From NCBI GenBank assembly GCA_029783825.1, contig JAREIK010016128.1, positions 1 through 64,000 of the forward strand: DNA of 64,000 bases, written 5' to 3'. The notes beneath the pieces are model-generated. The model saw nothing but the letters and a program-made list of their open reading frames with translations. It searched no databases and was not told the DNA's origin. This DNA comes from Sapria himalayana. Lineage: Eukaryota > Streptophyta > Magnoliopsida > Malpighiales > Rafflesiaceae. A program made the translations under genes and the position numbers. Below are positions 58,041-64,000 of the stretch, in pieces (the first letter of the stretch is position 1; the number at the start of each line of letters is the position of its first letter).

Positions 58041-60769
58041 ATGGCTAAAATCAAAATTCAAAAGTTAAATATAAAAGGTCTAAAAGACACTAATGGGGTA
58101 TGGCTAGATATTAAAATATTTTTAAAAGTCCTTTATGTGGGTCAAACACGAGTAGGAGACACACATTAATAGAAAATATAAAGAGAAGAGTCACGTAAGA
58201 AGATATTAAAATATTAGAAGAAGCACCGAGAGAGGAAGAGTTGAAAGAGGTAGTATTTAGTGCCAACAAAGATAGTGCTTCAGGGCTAGATGGTTGGAAC
58301 AATGGGTTTTTTTAACGCAGCTGACTCATTATCAAGAAAGAATTAATTGGAGCTATTACTTGGATTTTTGTGGGCGTAGAAATCAAAAAAGCATGGTTGA
58401 ATTCTTATATTTTATTAATTCCTATTTAGGCGAATCACAATAGGCAGAGGACTTCAGGCCAATCAGTTTATGTAATACTATTTATAAGATTTTAGCAAAA
58501 ATAGTCCAAATAGGCCAAGCAGGATCCTATCTAATATTGTGTCGACTGAGCAAGCAGGTTTTGTCAAAAACAGGTTGATGATGGAAAACATCAATCTAAA
58601 CTCAGAAATGATAAGAGAAATAAGGGCTAAAGTAAGAGAATAGAACATAATTCTAAAACCCGACCTATCAAAAGCTTTTGATAGGGTGGAGTGGGATACA
58701 TTATATTATCTAATGAAAAAAAAGGGTTTCTCAGAATACTGTATATATTTAATTTATAGATGTGTCTCTAGTGCATGAGTAAGAATCCTAATTAATGGGT
58801 AGGCAGGTGAAGAATTCAGGCCATCAAGAGGATTTAGGTAGGGAGATCCACTCTTGCCATCCTTATTTAATTTATATTTAGAGTTACTTATAGTAAATCT
58901 TGAGGAAGTGAGAGTGGGAAATATTCCACCTTTTAAGCAACCAAGACAAACACCACTTATGAGCTGCTTAGCATATGCTGATGATGTAATAATCTTCACA
59001 AATGCTAGTAGTCGATCCTTGATAAACATGATGAGGCTAATGCAAATATTGGAAAAAGAAACGGGACAAAAGCTTAATAAGAACAAGTGTCAATTTATCA
59101 TAGCAAAGAAAGCTTCAGAAAATACAGCCCATAGGATTAAACGGGTTACGGGTTTCGCACAAGTAAAAGGAGCATTAATTTACTTAGGTTGCCTGATTTA
59201 TAAAGGAAGAGTTAAAGATGAATATCTAACCTTCCTGGTGGAAAAAATTAGACAAAGGATTGCAGTCTGGAAAGAAGACATGCTAAGCATGACGGAAAGA
59301 ATTACTCTGATTAGACATGTGTTAGAAAAGCTCCCTAGCTCATATTTTAATGGCAATTAGCCACCAAAGACTACTATAAGAAAATTAGAAAGAGAGATGT
59401 CTAACTTTTATGGTGTAAAAAAGAAGAAAAAAAATAATATGCACTGGAAAAAATGGGAAGATTTATGTTATCCAAAGGAAGAAACAGGATTAGGTTTTCA
59501 CCTGTTTAAATGATACACCTAATGCTTGGGCTTGTAAAAACTGGTGGAGATTAAAAGAAAAAGATAGTCGATGGGAATCATGTATGAAGGCTAGATACGG
59601 GTTAAGCAATAAGGTTCTTAAAGACCCAAAAAAGTCATCAAATATTTGGAAACTTATGCGTAAGCAACAAAACATTGTTGAAAAACATATAATTTTAATC
59701 AATATTGGGTGGAAATGGACCTTGAACCCAAGCCGGAAATTTATATTAAGTAGTGCGAGGTAGTTGGTTAGAAACAAAAAGCCACCGCTTGTGATATTTG
59801 AAAGGGTATGGGAAAAAAGAGATTCCACAAAAAATAAATAACTTTATGTGGAAACTCCTCCCAAATGCCATCCCGGTTGATGTAAATATTCAGAAAAAAG
59901 GGATAAGATTGGCTTCGTGATGTGAATGTTTTCAACAAGAGATTGAAACAACGGATCACTTGTTCTCAATGGGGAAAATAGCAAAAAAATTATGGAATAT
60001 TCTAGAAAAAGAGGTGAAAATAGAAAAAGCCATATGAAATTTCAAATATAGATTAGAAAGCCGGAGAAAAAAGCACACAAAGAATAAAATTCTTAAATGG
60101 TTAAGAGAGTATATTCCACACATAATAATCTGGTACTTATGGAAAGCTAGGAATGCTAGCAGATTTGATGGTATACCAATGAATGTTAACAACATAATAG
60201 TATAGATTAAGAGGGAAATCTCTTTTATCTCAGCTTGTAGTCTGAGTAGAGTCAGAACATAAGACTAGATGAATATAAGAAAAAGATATGGGGCCTAACA
60301 ACTAGAGAAAAAAAATTACCAGTGTTAAAAATAACTAGCTGGGAAAAGCTCCCTCAAGGTAAATTAATGCTTAATACCGATAGGAGTTTTAAAAGAGACA
60401 TGTGTATGGCATGGGGTGGAAGAGCAATAAAAAATGAGAAATGAAAAATAATAAAATCTTTTACAACAAGATGGAGAGCTTCCTCAGCATTACATGCAAA
60501 GATAATGGCTTTACATAAGGGTTTACAAATTTGTAAGGTCAACAGATACATAAATGTTCAGGTACAAGTAGATTCGAGTTTATTGGTGGACCTAGTAACA
60601 ATTAGAATAGAATTTTGAAGATTTGAGATGGATATTGTTAAAAAAAAAAGTTTTTAAAAGAATTGAAAGGAGAAATACAACATATATTTAGAGAGTCGAA
60701 TGCTCTAGCAGATAAATTAGTAGAAGAGGATGTTAGAAAGGTTCGCAAGAATTTGATGAGAAAAGTATC

Positions 60770-60774
60770 CCTGA
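60770..60774. repeat. Left 5-bp target-site duplication of the solo LTR
   Basis: CCTGA, repeated at 63297-63301. Joining the flanks across one copy restores the RNase H tail frame of copy 12. Confidence 0.9.
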
Positions 60775-63296
60775 TGTAACACCCCAAACATTTTTTTAAT
60801 GATTTTTTTTATTTAATTTATGTTTAAGGTGTTTTAAGGTCCATCATGAATTTATAATAATTTTTAAGAATTATTTCTCAATTAAAGGGAATTTTAGGAA
60901 AAATATACCTGGTAAGGTCAAAATTTGAGCAGTTGACCGAAATAAAATTTTTAAAAATACCCAATTAATGAAATAAATTATAAAAATTTTTATGAAGAAA
61001 ATTAAGTCCAAATATATGTTATAAAAGAATTAATGAAAATACATAAATAAAAAAATAATAAAAATATGTGAATAGTGAATCAGGTAAGGAAAAGTCAACA
61101 GATTTTGTTGACCAAGGCCCAAAGAGACATTTTTAATAATTCCCACAGCCTTGGAAAAATTTACAAAAAACCATAAGGACCTAATTGGAATATTAAATTA
61201 ATTATTAAAAATATCATGTCTCAGAAAATCGAGCAGAAAATGAAAGAAAAAAATTGAAGAACCTTAAGTTCTCTATTCGGCACTAAATTGCTAGGTAAGA
61301 AAGAAAATTTTGTACCACCCAATTCCCATAAAAAAACTAAGATTTTTCATGGTGGGAGACTTCCAAAGATATATAAAAGCTCCATGATTTTTAATTTTGG
61401 TTTTGCATGGTCAATATTGGAGGAAAGGGGCTGAAATGATGAATTGTTGTTGTTTGGAAGGTCAATTAAGACTGTTTAGAATTAATTAATTGTTCTAATG
61501 TGTATGCTAGGTTGTAATTATATTTTGAATGTATATAATGTGACATATGAGATATGAATTAGGTCTGGTATGTTTAAAATTTTGAGAAAATGTATTTAGA
61601 AAGAAATTGAGGTTGTAATTAGTGGAATTAAGGGTAGAATTGATTAAATGTGAATTTCTGTTTGAAGGTCGACTTGGACAGAATCATAAAAGGATCTAAT
61701 AAACGAATATTAGGAAAAATTATATATAATTGGAAAGATATAGATGTTAGTGAAATTTTGCCACTGGTTTCAAGTATTTTTGATATCTGTAAAGATAGTT
61801 ATGGGAAATATACTAACTGATGCGCAATAAAAAAAATGAGTTTAGTGTTTATACATTAGACATAAGAAATTAGTAGTGAAATTAATATTAAAATAATAAT
61901 TTTGGGTATTTAGATGTTAAAAGGCAGAATGTTAAAGGTAAGGAAAAAGGATTTTTTTTAAAAAAAAATTATTTAAAAAGCTCAGGTTAGGCGATTAAAT
62001 AGAAACGGGTAAACGGCCTAATTGAGTAGTGAATAACAAGGTATGGCTTGTTATGATTTGATGTTATCTTTATATTTATTTTTCTTGCATAAATATTGGT
62101 ATAGCAAAAAGTTGGGGAAGGCTCACACATTCATGGTGAATAGCCTAGCTGAGCTTGGACTAATAAGGAGGTGAGTAAATTTATATCATCATACTTGCAC
62201 TTTTGAAATGTATAGTAGTGTTTTAATTATTTGACTTGATCATAGTAATTGACTATGATTAAGACCCTTATAATTGAGAATTCATTGAATTTAATTTTTT
62301 ATATGCTACAAATCATGTGTCCTGATGAATATTTATGTTGAGCACGGTCAGCTAACTCTTATTATATTTGGTGTTATATCTTATTGCATGCAGAGTACGG
62401 TCAACTATATTCTTTGATATTTCCATTTTATCTCATGTTGAGTATCGTCAGCTATAATTTGAAATTGTTAATGTCATTTATTGGTAAGAATCATAGAAAG
62501 CCTAACTGATGGGAATGTCATTAGGATATGTGCACATGGTACCTCTGGTGTGGGAAAAGCCAGTGCCTTCCTAGAGAGGTGGTAAAACTCTAGGCATAGA
62601 AATGTGGCCCGTTCTACGAATCTTTGGTTGGAATGTACGAATTCTAGTATAAAGGAAAAAAGGAATGTACGGACTCCTAAATGATAAACTATATTTCTGT
62701 GTTTCAAACCTATAAATCTCATTTGATATTGTTATTCATATTGATGCTATTTGTTGCATAACCTATGTATGTGATTGATGATTAAATATGACCATCCTTG
62801 TGAGTTGGCCTTGAGTATCTAGCCTCACAAGTATGGTGATATATTTTTACTACACGAAGTTATCTCACCCTCGTTGATTTCTTTTTTTTATCAGGGTAGA
62901 CAAAGAAAGAGAATCCATGGATTTCAAGACCACTTGGATTTTTTTTTTGAAAAATGTAATGGATTATTATTTTGTTTATTTGGTGAATAAGAGTCTAAGT
63001 TTCTAGAAGGCTCCATGGTGAATTAACTTAATTATTGTTGCGTTAATGTTATGAGTGAGATAAATTTTGCTTTTGATGAAACCTTAATTTGATATTTGAT
63101 GCGACTATTGATGTCATTTTTGTTAGTGGGGGAGACCATAGAGGTCCAATAAGATTATCCTTGTTATAGAAATGAATAGATCATGCTGAAATTTTCAATA
63201 GAAATTATGGGACTTAGGCTTGCTACGGGTTTTGGTGGCCTTAAGCCTACCCATTCCCTAGCGTCGATCACAGCCTATAAAAGTGGGATTGTGACA
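60775..63296 (+). mobile_element. Solo LTR, 2522 bp, probably Ty3 (Del/Tekay-like)
   Basis: It begins TGTAACACCCCAAAC and ends GGGATTGTGACA, so it has the canonical TG...CA ends, and it sits between identical CCTGA duplications inside the RNase H of copy 12. No internal region, primer binding site or second LTR is present, which is the product expected from LTR-LTR recombination. The TGTAACACCCC start, the GTGACA end and the 2.5-kb length resemble plant Ty3 chromovirus LTRs of the Del/Tekay group; that family call is inference. A TATA box lies at 61372-61378. A short motif recurs at about 62339, 62391 and 62436 (GAGCACGGTCAGCT, GAGTACGGTCAACT, GAGTATCGTCAGCT). There is no coding sequence. Confidence 0.88.
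61372..61378 (+). promoter_or_regulatory. TATA box of the solo LTR
   Basis: TATAAAA within GATATATAAAAGCTCC, about 600 bp into the LTR, on the LTR sense strand. It is a reasonable core promoter for the lost element. Confidence 0.55.
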
Positions 63297-63301
63297 CCTG
63301 A
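63297..63301. repeat. Right 5-bp target-site duplication of the solo LTR
   Basis: CCTGA, identical to 60770-60774. Confidence 0.9.
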
Positions 63302-63375
63302 TAGGTATAGAGGCCTAATTAATTTAGATAAAATAGGTTGCCCATACATAAGAATTCAAAAACAAAGATTTTAAT

Positions 63376-64000
63376 GAGACTAATTAATTAGATAAAAAGT
63401 AGAAGGCAAAGCTTGAGCTAGTGTGGTAGTATTAATTTTATTGTGTTTATTAAATATTTGAATTGAAAAATAAACTAGTAAATATTAATATTATTATAAG
63501 TATAAAAAATTTTATCATTATATGAAACTTTTAAAAAAATAATTAATACAAAATTTGAAAATCTTGAATTATAATAATAAGTTAAATTTTTTATTAAATT
63601 TAAAAGAAAATAAATTAATTTTTAAAAATAAATATATAGTTGTTTTCCCCCTACTAAAATTTATAAGAATTAAATAATTGAGTAATATTTTTACTATTAG
63701 CTTTTAATATTCATTCTATATTAAAATAAAAAATATAACTTTTTTTAATTATCTTCTCACTTTAAGTAATTTTTAGAATTTTAAAAATTATAAATGATAT
63801 CAAATAATATGAAATTTTATGTCTTTAAAATTATTTCATATTATCTTTATAAAATTAATATGAATTCTCAAAATTTTATAACCATGAAATATATATATTT
63901 ATATATTTTTTAACATATAGAGTATTTTATAACACTTAGGAGTGTGGCTAGAAGACCAATCATCTTATCATGTGTGTCTTGCTATATGAAGTTTGTAAAT
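63376..64000. other. AT-rich sequence, no feature recognised
   Basis: Very AT-rich with many short A and T runs. I see no coding frame, no TTATTC array, and no LINE terminal box. The first part may be the decayed 3' UTR of copy 12. The last ~60 bp are less AT-rich. Confidence 0.5.

Larger units (their letters stand above)
58041..63374 (+). pseudogene. LINE copy 12 ORF2 fragment: RT and RNase H, interrupted by LTR
   Basis: Blocks: linker AKIKIQK (58044); SASGLDGWNNGFF (58276-58314); ANHNRQRTSGQSVYVILF in a shifted frame; PDLSKAFDRVEWD (about 58661-58700). The best block, 58854-59360, has PSLFNLYLELLIVNL, CLAYADDVIIF (YADD 58974-58985), ETGQKLNKNKCQFIIAKKA and GCLIYKGRVKDEYLTFL. Downstream are CECF...DHLFSMGKIAK (about 59925-59985) and RNase H with LNTDRSF, ALHAKI (catalytic Glu to Lys), VQVDSSLLVDL and NALADKL. 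After VSIPD at 60774 the reading is cut by the LTR and resumes at 63302 with RYRGLINLDKIGCPYIRIQKQRF. There are many stops, and it was already dead before the LTR arrived. Confidence 0.88.
58041..63375 (+). mobile_element. LINE copy 12, plus strand, 5'-truncated, split by a solo LTR
   Basis: The only element in the opposite orientation. It starts at AKIKIQK in the linker before the RT (58044) and runs to the RNase H. It is interrupted at 60774/63297 by a solo LTR and finishes at 63374. No 3'-terminal box or array is seen after it, so its 3' UTR is lost or too diverged to recognise. Confidence 0.88.

Noticed and set aside
56710..60774. Copies 11 and 12 as one element inverted by twin priming
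   Set aside because: Twin priming gives one 3' end plus an inverted upstream piece. Here both arms contain the RNase H and its C-terminal tail, so they are two elements.
63183..63374. 63-codon open frame at the LTR right end
   Set aside because: It is a chimera: the first part is LTR sequence, the last 24 codons are the ORF2 tail of LINE copy 12.

Overview
This window is plant nuclear DNA, almost certainly from a seed plant, and it appears to hold no host gene. That assignment rests on L1-clade LINEs of the plant type (DUF4283/zinc-knuckle ORF1; ORF2 with APE endonuclease, reverse transcriptase and a C-terminal RNase H) and on two LTRs of plant Ty3 and Ty1 style. Base composition is very AT-rich. 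I cannot name the species.

Two things fill the window. The first is one family of LINEs, present as twelve recognisable pieces, numbered here left to right. Copies 1, 2, 3, 4 and 7 have both ends or nearly so (about 6.3-6.6 kb each, all on the minus strand). Copies 8 and 11 are 5'-truncated and copies 5, 6, 9 and 10 are short 3'-end stubs, all also minus. Copy 12 is a 5'-truncated element on the plus strand. The second is about 20 kb of simple-sequence array built from TTATTC and CTTCTTATT units, in ten blocks. The plus strand of the array is nearly free of G. Nearly every LINE end in view lies against an array block.

Layout: copy 1 (1-6065, endonuclease region lost and an LTR fragment at 3998-4274); array; copy 2 (7205-13600, exact 15-bp target-site duplication); 5.6-kb array; copy 3 (19231-25740); array; copy 4 (29466-35734, best preserved, 17-bp target-site duplication); array; stub 5; array; stub 6; array; copy 7 (43000-49595); array; copy 8 (50713-53110); arrays with stubs 9 and 10; copy 11 (55538-58018); head-to-head with copy 12 (58041-63375), which is split by a 2.52-kb solo LTR (60775-63296, TG...CA, 5-bp duplication CCTGA); then AT-rich DNA to 64000.

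The main message is a LINE family that has inserted repeatedly, in one orientation, into a TTATTC/CTTCTTATT array. At copies 2 and 4 the duplications imply first-strand nicks at TTCTT^ATT and TTTTT^ATT on the T-rich strand. That strand alone offers such sites, which would explain the shared orientation. A paralogous unoccupied copy of the copy-4 target survives at about 28.1-29.3 kb, so that array predates that insertion. All copies carry disabling lesions, so this is a fossil record; copies 2 and 4 keep the RT and RNase H catalytic residues. Other family traits visible across copies are an 8-nt ORF1/ORF2 stop-start overlap, a conserved 3'-terminal box, a 3'-UTR hairpin with a constant loop, and private tandem repeats in individual 3' UTRs.
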